Assembly (NCBI GenBank): GCA_002698785.1
Contig: PAAG01000014.1
Span: 124,001 to 188,000, forward strand
Direction of reading: 5' to 3'
Origin: Verrucomicrobiales bacterium
GTDB lineage: Bacteria; Verrucomicrobiota; Verrucomicrobiia; Verrucomicrobiales; DEV007
Length of the DNA: 64,000 nt
Position 1 is the first letter of the stretch; each line of letters starts with the position of its first letter. The position numbers and the translations under genes were made by a program. The notes under the pieces are model-generated. The model ran no database searches and was not told where the DNA came from. It saw only the letters and a program-made list of their open reading frames with translations. This document shows positions 1 through 8,325 of the stretch, one piece after another.

Positions 1-358
1 CATAATCTTTTGCCTTTGGGAAACGATTGATGATCTCGAACGCCTGCTCATACCACTTAATCGGCACCGCGAGAGGCTCTCCAGCGTGCCAGAGAAGGCT
101 GAAAGGAGAAATGACCAGTCCGCTATTCCAGATTTTGTCCATGACCTTCTCAAGAACATCGAAGTCCATCCGGCGAGTATCAGTGCGATTCGGCAGGTAG
201 CAGTAGTCGCAGTTGATGTTGCAGAAAGGGCTCGGCTGGATCACGAGGAGTCCCATTGCAAGCCGATCCGAGTTCATTGGAGTCAGCTTCGGGATCTCGA
301 GAGCAGCGTTCTGACTGGGAGCGCTCTGGGTTTGGGAAGCGGAAATGGTCGTTGTCAT
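1..358 (-). CDS. Radical SAM/SPASM-type peptide maturase, GrrM/OscB-like (N-terminal part only, runs off the left edge)
   Basis: Reverse-strand translation from ATG at 358: MTTTISASQTQSAPSQNAALEIPKLTPMNSDRLAMGLLVIQPSPFCNINCDYCYLPNRTDTRRMDFDVLEKVMDKIW...; CxxxCxxC radical SAM motif (CNINCDYC) in a QPxxFCNIxCxYCYLPxR context. Absent from the ORF track because it is truncated. Confidence 0.85.
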   Translation of the reverse strand, partial: MTTTISASQTQSAPSQNAALEIPKLTPMNSDRLAMGLLVIQPSPFCNINCDYCYLPNRTDTRRMDFDVLEKVMDKIWNSGLVISPFSLLWHAGEPLAVPIKWYEQAFEIINRFPKAKDY

Positions 359-430
359 GATGCAGGTCTGACGATTAGCTATTCTAATTTATGAACACTT
401 TTTGAATCTTTTTTCCTAATAGAGGGAGAT

Positions 431-598
431 TCACTTACGAAGGTCCACGGTAACCTTTTTACGTGCTGCCTTTTTAGCCTTGGCCTGAAACTCGCGAACT
501 ACATCGATGCGGTGTTGCAAAGGCAGTGTTGCTCTCACACCCTGCCGAACGGCACGGATGCGGTCAAAAAGGGACCCTGTGTTCATGTTGCTATTCAT
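431..598 (-). CDS. Small peptide, candidate RiPP precursor (55 aa)
   Basis: MNSNMNTGSLFDRIRAVRQGVRATLPLQHRIDVVREFQAKAKKAARKKVTVDLRK*; immediately upstream of and co-directional with the radical SAM gene (stop 431, next start 358). Track ORF begins at 625; ATG at 598 preferred. Confidence 0.5.
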   Translation of the reverse strand: MNSNMNTGSLFDRIRAVRQGVRATLPLQHRIDVVREFQAKAKKAARKKVTVDLRK

Positions 599-757
599 AT
601 TGAAGATTTCTTTTCGTTGAGGCAAGAAAACGGTAGAGAAAAACTCGGCACTCAGTTCGCCTTGCCTTTAGCGCAATTTTGCGCTCGGTTAGTAGAGAGA
701 CGACTGCGAGCGGGATTTCATGCGAATCGGTTTCGAGTTTTCCGCGTCGAACTGAAG

Positions 758-2626
758 ATGGACCCGAATTCACAGACGCCACCACAGGATGAAGCATCAG
801 CCATGCCGGGTGGACCTCCCCCTGACGGCATGGAGATGGGCCCGCCACCAGAAGGTGGCGGAGAAATGGGGCCTCCGCCTTCAGATATGGATCCACGCGA
901 GATGAGGCACTTCTGCTTCAAGATGATTCGCGAAATCACCGGACGTCTCGGTTGGAAGTACAAGCTCTGGATTCCCGGCGCGGTCCTTCTCTCTTCTGTG
1001 TATCTGCTCCCGCCCCGGTTCTTTCAATATTTTACGGAAGGTCTCGATCGACTTTCGGAAACGACTGCACTCGATTTCATCAAGATGCTGGCGATCTTCG
1101 GTATTGGCATCGCGATTTGTCAGTGGATTGCCTTGATCTTTGAAAGCATCATCGGCCAGTGGTTGCGGCTTCGTGTTAGTATCGAATTGCGACAGGACGC
1201 GGTCCAAAGCCTGAATCGCACAAGAATTGACGCTCTGGACTCGGCAAAACGTGGCGACTGGATGACTCGAATGACGGGCGATTTGTTCAACGCGGAGGAA
1301 TTCATGACGACTTCCCTCCCCGATCAGATCACGAACCTGACAATGCTGGTGGGATCAGCAGCTCTATTTTTCTGGTATAGCGGCCCGATCGCTTTTATCC
1401 CGATCCTGGGGGCATTGCTTCTCGCTTGGGTAAACATCATTGTTCAGAAGAAAATGGGCCCGAAACTCGGCTATGCCCGAATGTTGGAAGGCGGAGTCTT
1501 CCAGACGATGATCGAGACGTTCGAGGGCTTGCGTACGATACGTAGCTACGGTGGAGAGAAATTCACCTTCGGACGCATCTCAGAACAGCTCAAAGATGTC
1601 TACAAGACGGGAATGAGCATCACCAAGTCCATGGCTTGGCTCATGGGAACGAATGAGTTCGTAGGCCAGCTTATCGTAACGGGTATTCTCACCCTGGTTG
1701 CTTTTCAGGTTCGCGGAAAAGAACTCACCGCCGCGGATGCGCTAATCTACCCCTTCTACATCAATATGTTCCTGGGGGCGGCAAAAACACTCGTTGGTTC
1801 CGCTTACGATTGGAACCGTTTCTTCTTTGAAGGGGGGCGCCTTGCTTCCCTACTCTACGACAAGGACAAACAGGAATCGGATCACGAAGAGATTTTCGGA
1901 GATTTCAAAAATGAGATCAAAGAGGTGGACTCCTTTCATGTGAAGGATGCCATCATTGCCTATGGAGACAATCCTCCAGTCATTCAGAACCAGGACCTGC
2001 ACCTCAGCAGAGGAGAGATCGTTGCTGTTGTCGGTCCCTCTGGCTGCGGAAAATCTACTATGGTGGAATGCTTTGCCGGACTCCGTCACGCGAACAGTGC
2101 GGAATTCGAGGCCAAGATGAAAGATGGCTCCACTCGCGACCTCACTCTCGCTCCACCATTTCTTTCCGCATTTGTGGAGCAGCAACCCTACCTTTTTGTC
2201 GGGACTATCCGGGATAATATCACCCTCGGTCAGGAACATGTGACCGATGACCACATCTGGGAGAGCCTCGAAGAAGTCGGCCTGACCGAGATCGTTCGCT
2301 CGCGAGGCGGTCTCGACCATGTCCTCGCCGATCGCGGCCGAAATATGAGTGTCGGACAGCAGTATCGTCTCGCACTTTGCCGGGCTCTCGTCTGTGATCG
2401 ACCGTTCCTTTTGATGGACGAACCGTTTGCGGCTCTTGATATCGAGTCGGTCGACAAGGTAATCCAGGCAATGAAAGAAGAGCGCTCCCTCGGAACCGGC
2501 ATCATTCTTATCACACACCTGCTCCCACCAGAGCTCGATGCGAATCGTGTGGTTGAAATGCAACCAGTGCTGCATGAGAACCCTGGCCCTATTCAGCCCG
2601 GGCACACTCCTGGTAACGAACCTTGA
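758..2626 (+). CDS. ABC transporter, fused permease/ATPase (peptide-exporter type)
   Basis: TM segments, Walker A VGPSGCGKST, signature MSVGQQYRLALCRAL, Walker B LLMDEP. Start moved to ATG 758 (MDPNSQTPPQDEASAMPGGPPPDG); Pro/Gly-rich N-terminus. Confidence 0.85.
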   Translation: MDPNSQTPPQDEASAMPGGPPPDGMEMGPPPEGGGEMGPPPSDMDPREMRHFCFKMIREITGRLGWKYKLWIPGAVLLSSVYLLPPRFFQYFTEGLDRLSETTALDFIKMLAIFGIGIAICQWIALIFESIIGQWLRLRVSIELRQDAVQSLNRTRIDALDSAKRGDWMTRMTGDLFNAEEFMTTSLPDQITNLTMLVGSAALFFWYSGPIAFIPILGALLLAWVNIIVQKKMGPKLGYARMLEGGVFQTMIETFEGLRTIRSYGGEKFTFGRISEQLKDVYKTGMSITKSMAWLMGTNEFVGQLIVTGILTLVAFQVRGKELTAADALIYPFYINMFLGAAKTLVGSAYDWNRFFFEGGRLASLLYDKDKQESDHEEIFGDFKNEIKEVDSFHVKDAIIAYGDNPPVIQNQDLHLSRGEIVAVVGPSGCGKSTMVECFAGLRHANSAEFEAKMKDGSTRDLTLAPPFLSAFVEQQPYLFVGTIRDNITLGQEHVTDDHIWESLEEVGLTEIVRSRGGLDHVLADRGRNMSVGQQYRLALCRALVCDRPFLLMDEPFAALDIESVDKVIQAMKEERSLGTGIILITHLLPPELDANRVVEMQPVLHENPGPIQPGHTPGNEP

Positions 2627-3983
2627 TCTTCGCCCGAGCGATATTCGGATACATACGCTCGAATTCAAAATGAGCATCGAGAACACGGGCAATTCTCCGG
2701 CAGATAGTGAGCCCTAGGCCAAGGTGCCTCTCTGCCAATTCCGTAGTCGGGTTTCGCGCAGAATCGGGAATGCTATCGTCGTAAAGCTCACCGATGGGGC
2801 CATTGTCGACGACAAACTCGATATATCCATCTCTCGCAAAAGACGCAGTCGCTTCAATCTTCCCGGAAGGGAGAGTATATTCCACCGCATTGTCGAACAG
2901 ATTTCGGAGGACAATGTTCAGAAATTGCACTGGCAACATCATTTCATGTTCCGTACGCCCTGTAGATACCCAGAATTCGATATCCTTCCCCTCTGCCGCG
3001 TCAAAGAACGTGGCCCAGTTCTTCGCAAGCAAGCGCCCCGGAGTCGCCTTTTCCATATTCAGGACCTGACCGCCAGCTTCCACCTTAGAGAGGATCAGTA
3101 AGTTTTCGACCAACCTCTCCATTCGAGATTCGATCACGAGGATCTCTCTCATCCCCTTATCCTCAAGGGAACCTTCGGCAATACTTCGTATGCCCGCGAG
3201 CGGAGTACGAAGCTCGTGCGCTGCGAGCGAAGAGAAACGTCGTTCATTCTTAATGCTCTCGTCGACTCGATTCATGAGGAGGTTCAGGCGCTGGACGACT
3301 CGCTCAATCTCAGACGGAGCGTTTTCCACTGTGAACAAATGATCGCCATAGGGATCAGCCGTGGCGATTTGACGAGAGAGAGAATTCAAAGGTCTCAGAT
3401 TAATTCGAAGAACAATCCAGATCGCGACGGCCAGCCCCAATAGAATAAGGAATCCCATTTCGATCATTCGCTTGCGAATCCCCGCAGCATTCTCGTGCAT
3501 CCCGAGCAGATGATGGCCTACTGCGAGATAGACATTTTCCGATGGGGTGCCTGGATCCATATCGATTTTCCGAACCAGAAATCGTACTCGCTCGCCAGAT
3601 TCAGTAGAAACATTCAGTATCTCGTCCGTCTCCCGCATACTACCGGGAAAATCCAGATCCAGATTCTCAAAGCTTGCGGACTTCAACACATCTTTCCGGA
3701 CCTCTACATTTCGCAGCCAAATGAACTCCGGGGATGAGGGATCGTAAATACGATCAAAATAGTCCTCATTCATTTTAGGGGTGAGTTCCCCATTCTCCCA
3801 TTCACACGCCGCCTCAATGATCCGAGCCTTGTCTCTCAGAGCATGGTCAAATTGTTCCTCCAAATGGGAATAGAACTGAAAGTACAGAACGAAACCTGAG
3901 ACGATCAGAGCAAACCCGATGACCACAAGGAGCCCTGAAATGAGCCGGACATGGATAGAATGTAAGGTTCGCCAGCGTTTCAT
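2589..3983 (-). CDS. Two-component sensor histidine kinase
   Basis: Two TM segments, H-box AAHELRTPLAGIRS, N-box NLFDNAVEYT, G-box HLGLGLTICRRIA. Confidence 0.93.
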   Translation of the reverse strand: MKRWRTLHSIHVRLISGLLVVIGFALIVSGFVLYFQFYSHLEEQFDHALRDKARIIEAACEWENGELTPKMNEDYFDRIYDPSSPEFIWLRNVEVRKDVLKSASFENLDLDFPGSMRETDEILNVSTESGERVRFLVRKIDMDPGTPSENVYLAVGHHLLGMHENAAGIRKRMIEMGFLILLGLAVAIWIVLRINLRPLNSLSRQIATADPYGDHLFTVENAPSEIERVVQRLNLLMNRVDESIKNERRFSSLAAHELRTPLAGIRSIAEGSLEDKGMREILVIESRMERLVENLLILSKVEAGGQVLNMEKATPGRLLAKNWATFFDAAEGKDIEFWVSTGRTEHEMMLPVQFLNIVLRNLFDNAVEYTLPSGKIEATASFARDGYIEFVVDNGPIGELYDDSIPDSARNPTTELAERHLGLGLTICRRIARVLDAHFEFERMYPNIARAKIKVRYQECARAE

Positions 3984-3994
3984 GTACAGCGGCC

Positions 3995-4681
3995 CTATTC
4001 ACTGGGATCGCGTGACGCAAGAGAATACCCCAGCCCCCGACAGGTATGAAGTAGCGGCTTCGCCCCCGGGCGATCAATCTTTTTCCGTAAACGAGACATG
4101 ATCACCGTCACCACATTGGAGGCAGCACCTTGCTCTTCGGTTTCATAAACTTCTTCCCAGATTTCCGAGCGACGCACGATTCTGCCTTTTCGATACGCAA
4201 GAAATTCCAGCAGAGCGAACTCCTTCGCGGTGAGGTTCAAATTGCGCCCCGACCTTCGAGCCACCCCTCCGGTCACATCTACTTCCAGATCGTCCACCTC
4301 GACGATGGATGACTTCGTATCGAATCTCCGCCGAACGAGCGCCCTGACCCGGGCCGCGGCCTCCTCTATGGCGAAAGGTTTTACCAGATAGTCATCTGCG
4401 CCCATATCGAGCCCCGTCACCCGATCATTCACATCGTCTCTCGCCGTGATAATCATGACCGCAGAATCCAGTTTCTCGTTTCGTATCGTCTTGAGGATTT
4501 CGAACCCCGAAGTGTCTGGCAGCATCAGATCAAGGATGATCACCGCATACTCGCTCACAAAAATTTGATCGAGAGCCTCGGATCCATCCACCGCAACATC
4601 TACGAAATACCCGTCTTCCACGAGACGGTCCTTCAAGGCCACACGAACTGGCCCATAGTCTTCCACCACTAAAATCTTCAT
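3995..4681 (-). CDS. OmpR-family response regulator
   Basis: Receiver MKILVVEDYGPVRVALKDRL...VIILDLMLPDTSG, winged-helix C-terminus; adjacent to the kinase. Confidence 0.95.
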   Translation of the reverse strand: MKILVVEDYGPVRVALKDRLVEDGYFVDVAVDGSEALDQIFVSEYAVIILDLMLPDTSGFEILKTIRNEKLDSAVMIITARDDVNDRVTGLDMGADDYLVKPFAIEEAAARVRALVRRRFDTKSSIVEVDDLEVDVTGGVARRSGRNLNLTAKEFALLEFLAYRKGRIVRRSEIWEEVYETEEQGAASNVVTVIMSRLRKKIDRPGAKPLLHTCRGLGYSLASRDPSE

Positions 4682-4780
4682 ACGCTATTTAGTTCGAGGA
4701 GGTGGCTTGGCGAAGAAATATAGCAGAAATTATGAAGATTGTAACATTCCATTCACATTTTCCGGCTACTGTCAAATTAA

Positions 4781-5045
4781 CCACGAGGAAATCCCCTTAT
4801 CTTTGTGGACATAAAATTTACCTTCTCAACTACGAATAAAGCGTTGGCCCAACTCGTAGAAACATTGCTGGGGGTTCTGCTCCCAGCGATGTTCTGGGGA
4901 CGCAACCGAGGAATCAGAAGCGTTACCAGAGTAGACATATCCTTACTCTCGCAATCAAGGAGACTTGCGAGTTAAGGCAAACGCAAGATGGAATTTGTTC
5001 TTGATCGGTAGCCGGACTCTTGAAATACAGAGTCCGGCTTTTTTT
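4781..5045 (+). ncRNA. Candidate structured RNA: six consecutive helices ending in an intrinsic terminator
   Basis: Helices at 4781-4808, 4830-4859, 4862-4892, 4893-4930, 4941-4977 and 5010-5039, followed by 7 T. G-U wobbles in three helices would be A-C mismatches on the other strand. Confidence 0.5.
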
Positions 5046-5677
5046 ACGGCCTCGTCAATCCAGGACACCGTCTCAGGGAAATCGGCCGCACGAATATGTG
5101 TGTCGATCATATCGTATTCGGCTTTGGTGATTTTTTTCCAGTCTTCGGCTATCCATTCAAGATATTGATCAATGGACTCTTCCCGTTCCATCGATTCCAG
5201 CAGGAACACATCGAAAAAATAGAAGATTCCGTCCTGTTTCAATAATCTGCCGATTTCGCCGAGAAAAGCCTCTTTTTCCTCCCGCGAAAGATGATGCGCG
5301 GTGAAACCGGCAAAAACGGTATCAAACTTCTCTCGGTCCAACTGCGAAAGATCACGAAGATCTGCCGTGATCCACCTCGATTCAACCGTGTCCCAAATCG
5401 GCCTCTTCGCAGCCTCCTCCAGAGCTTTTCCTGACGAATCTACTCCAGTAAAACTGACGCATCCGAACTGCTCCACGATTTGGCTGGGCACTTCCGCATC
5501 GCCACAGCCTAAATCCAGCACTCTCCCCATAGGCTTTCCACCGGCAGTTTTCACCCAATGGTTGGAAAACGCCTCAACGATTTCCTCGTGATCCATGTAG
5601 TTGGACTCGATTACCTTGCGGTACAACCGCCAATGCTGGTCGAAAATCACATCGACCTGCCCGCCTGACTCAGCCAT
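4955..5677 (-). CDS. Class I SAM-dependent methyltransferase
   Basis: Motif I VLDLGCGDAEVPSQI; FTGVDSSGKALEEA. Confidence 0.88.
   Translation of the reverse strand: MAESGGQVDVIFDQHWRLYRKVIESNYMDHEEIVEAFSNHWVKTAGGKPMGRVLDLGCGDAEVPSQIVEQFGCVSFTGVDSSGKALEEAAKRPIWDTVESRWITADLRDLSQLDREKFDTVFAGFTAHHLSREEKEAFLGEIGRLLKQDGIFYFFDVFLLESMEREESIDQYLEWIAEDWKKITKAEYDMIDTHIRAADFPETVSWIDEAVKKAGLCISRVRLPIKNKFHLAFALTRKSP
5010..5045 (+). terminator. Intrinsic terminator
   Basis: AGCCGGACTCT-TGAAATAC-AGAGTCCGGCT then TTTTTT: 11-bp perfect stem; lies inside the 3' part of the opposite-strand methyltransferase CDS. Confidence 0.75.
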
Positions 5678-5689
5678 ATGGAAAACCCG

Positions 5690-6925
5690 TTACTTCTGGA
5701 TGCAGTAAAGCGTTTCGCGGGAGCGAATAAACAAATTCTCCCCAATGGGCGCGAGCGTAGCCCTGAAAGTCTCCGATTTGGCAGATGAACCGAGAGAATT
5801 CACGGCGACAATGTCAAGCTCTTCACCCGGCCGAATGACGATCACATCGCCACCAGTCACCGTCTGCATGTAGATCAGACCATTAGCGACTAGAGGCGCA
5901 GCAGCCAGATCAACCACCTCCCCCAGTCGCTCCGTGTAGTAAGGTTTTCCCGTCTCTGCATCGTAACACGTTGCAATGCCGCTCATGCTCGCTACAAACA
6001 CGTACCCGTCCACAGCTGCTGGCGAAGGAAGATCCCTTCCGCCCTTTCTCGGAGCGTGCCAAAGCATCTGCGAATCGGTGACATCCCCGGAGCCTCCAGG
6101 CTTCACGCAGTAGGTGTCTCCGGGTTTTCCGTTTACCACATAGAGCTTTCCATCGGCATAGTCCGGAACTGGCGCACCTCTTCCGTTGAAGCCTTTACAG
6201 AACCAGAGTTCTTCGCCCGTTTCCGGATCGTATCCACGAACACCGAATTCACCATTAAGGACGAGCTCCTTCTTATCTTCGACATCAATCAGGATTGGAG
6301 TACTCCAACCGCCTTTGGGCTTGGTCTCTCTCTTGGTTTCCCAAATGGTCTTTCCCGTTTCAATATCAACGGCAAGGAGCGTGGAATCTCCTTCGCTATC
6401 GCAGTTCTGAATCACCTTATTGCCTACGATAATGGGTGAAGCAGCAATCCCCCATGATCCGGGAAAATCACCAAGGTCGAGTGACCACTTTTTCTCGCCT
6501 TCCACACTATATGCGTGCAAACCTGCCGGCCCGAAAAAGGCAACAACGGTTTTTCCATCCGTGGCGCAGGATGGCGTGGCTCGCCCATTCATGGCATGGA
6601 AATCTTCCGGATTCTCGCAGGATATAGTTTCTTCCCAAATCGTCTTACCGTCCTTTACTGAAAGGCAGGTGACATAGCGCTCAGCCCCATCGTCCGAAGA
6701 AGAAGTCAGAAACATCTTATCCCCCCAGTTCACTGGCGAAGACTGGCCGGTGCCTTTTAAGGAAACTTTCCAGGCAATATTCGACTCATCCCAGGATACC
6801 GGAACGCTTTCAGAAACCGAATGACCTCGTCCCGTGGGACCGCGAAACTGGGACCAGTTATCTTCTGCCACGACAGTTCCCGATAGAGCGAGAGCCGACG
6901 CGAAGCTGAGCAATGGAATTCTCAT
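5690..6925 (-). CDS. PQQ-binding-like beta-propeller secreted protein
   Basis: Signal peptide, NWSQFRGPTGRGHS and repeated xxTGKTIWE / ETGEELWF motifs. Confidence 0.88.
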   Translation of the reverse strand: MRIPLLSFASALALSGTVVAEDNWSQFRGPTGRGHSVSESVPVSWDESNIAWKVSLKGTGQSSPVNWGDKMFLTSSSDDGAERYVTCLSVKDGKTIWEETISCENPEDFHAMNGRATPSCATDGKTVVAFFGPAGLHAYSVEGEKKWSLDLGDFPGSWGIAASPIIVGNKVIQNCDSEGDSTLLAVDIETGKTIWETKRETKPKGGWSTPILIDVEDKKELVLNGEFGVRGYDPETGEELWFCKGFNGRGAPVPDYADGKLYVVNGKPGDTYCVKPGGSGDVTDSQMLWHAPRKGGRDLPSPAAVDGYVFVASMSGIATCYDAETGKPYYTERLGEVVDLAAAPLVANGLIYMQTVTGGDVIVIRPGEELDIVAVNSLGSSAKSETFRATLAPIGENLFIRSRETLYCIQK

Positions 6926-7656
6926 TATTGTTTGGTGGTGGTTGGTTTTCGAAACAGGATAAAGTGCTGAATAGGAAGAAAATCGCGAACTTCGATAAAT
7001 TCCAGCCCCACTGCCTCTGCCTCGGCCCGGACCTGCTTAACGGTCATCTTGTGCAGAGGCTTGATCGGAACGGAGGGATCCTCTCCGCGGTATTCGAGAA
7101 AGACAACGCGCCCTCCTGGTTTTAACCCCTCAACAATCGAAGACAGCATCTCTCTGGGATGAGAAAACTCATGGTAGGCGTCGACCATGATGGCAAGGTC
7201 TACGGTGTCTGCAGGAAGCCTTGTGTCTTCAATCGTCCCCAAATGGGTTTCGATGTTGGAGACCTTCTTCAGTTTCTTTTTACTCTCGATGAAGTCCAGC
7301 ATCTCCTGCTGGATGTCCACTGCGACCACTTTTCCACCCGGAACCAGAGGAGCCAGAAGAAAGGAGAAATAACCCGACCCTGCTCCGATATCTGCCAGCA
7401 CGTCGTCCTTCTCCACCTCAAGCTGGTCAATTACCAACGAAGGTTTCTCTTCCCCTTCTCGATCGCGACGCTCCAGCCAACCGATCGCATGCTGGCTGAC
7501 AACCTGGGAAATCTCCCTTCCCATATATACCTTTCCTGTTCCGTCGCGAGAGGGCTCTTTTTGCGAATAGTGCCCGTCCTCTGAGCATATCCCGATCTGG
7601 ATTGCCGCCACCATGAGAAAGGCTACGAGGGGAAGATTTCGCATTCGAGAATCCAT
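6925..7656 (-). CDS. SAM-dependent methyltransferase with N-terminal signal peptide
   Basis: LADIGAGSGYFSFLLAPLVPGGKVVAVDIQQEML; start moved to 7656 (or 7644, MRNLPLVAFLMVAAIQIGICS). Stop overlaps the start of the next gene (TAATG). Confidence 0.85.
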   Translation of the reverse strand: MDSRMRNLPLVAFLMVAAIQIGICSEDGHYSQKEPSRDGTGKVYMGREISQVVSQHAIGWLERRDREGEEKPSLVIDQLEVEKDDVLADIGAGSGYFSFLLAPLVPGGKVVAVDIQQEMLDFIESKKKLKKVSNIETHLGTIEDTRLPADTVDLAIMVDAYHEFSHPREMLSSIVEGLKPGGRVVFLEYRGEDPSVPIKPLHKMTVKQVRAEAEAVGLEFIEVRDFLPIQHFILFRKPTTTKQ

Positions 7657-7789
7657 ACCTCGAAGGGGCGATTCTGAAAAGTCGGAATGTTCCTGAATTG
7701 CGCGGGGATGCCCCACCCCAAACTTACTGAAATTCTCGTGCAAATGTCAGGATCTTGTTCGTCTAACCCACTGAAACACACTTCCACTC

Positions 7790-8251
7790 GTGAACGAATC
7801 ACCCACATTTCTGTTTTTCGTTATTGCAGCAATTGTCTGGCTCGTCGTGCTCTTACTGTGGATGATTCCAGTGCGACGCAAAGAGCGGCAGCAGTTTGCA
7901 GCCCCCGAAGACACCGATTCCATGTTTCGAGTCCTGTTCGAGAATGAAACTGTCACCTGTATCCGCCCGGACGGAACGGTGGAATCATTTTCGTTTCATC
8001 GCTTGAAGCGAGTTGAGATACTTACCACAGAAGATGGCCCGTTTTTACCCGACGTATTCTGGGTGTTCCACGATTCCTCGGGGAGCGGTGCCGTCATTCC
8101 CGATGGAGCAGAAGGATTTCAGGAAGTGATGGAACGTGTGCTCGATTTGGAAGGATTTGACTTCAATCGCTTCATTGAATCCCAGGGATGCACCTCACAT
8201 GCCGTCTTCCCTGTATGGGAACAATCTTCCCCCGATATCTCGAAGATTTAG
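7790..8251 (+). CDS. Hypothetical protein with N-terminal TM segment
   Basis: 153-aa ORF with TM helix FLFFVIAAIVWLVVLLLWMI; no confident family. Confidence 0.7.
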   Translation: MNESPTFLFFVIAAIVWLVVLLLWMIPVRRKERQQFAAPEDTDSMFRVLFENETVTCIRPDGTVESFSFHRLKRVEILTTEDGPFLPDVFWVFHDSSGSGAVIPDGAEGFQEVMERVLDLEGFDFNRFIESQGCTSHAVFPVWEQSSPDISKI

Positions 8252-8325
8252 TTCTTTAAAAATTTTCGCAAAAATTTGAGGATTGCCTGACAGTTGACCA
8301 AGGTTTATTTTGGAACTGTTAAGTT

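Noticed and set aside
1-358. Radical SAM as an anaerobic sulfatase maturase serving the sulfatase at 31503-33254
   Set aside because: The N-terminal context fits GrrM/OscB-type better and the sulfatase is 31 kb away. Not excluded until the full sequence is seen.
86-394. 102-aa plus-strand ORF at the left edge
   Set aside because: Antisense to the radical SAM gene, which has a clear CxxxCxxC motif.
1850-2692. 280-aa minus-strand ORF
   Set aside because: Antisense shadow of the ABC transporter NBD; no recognisable family and low-plausibility composition.
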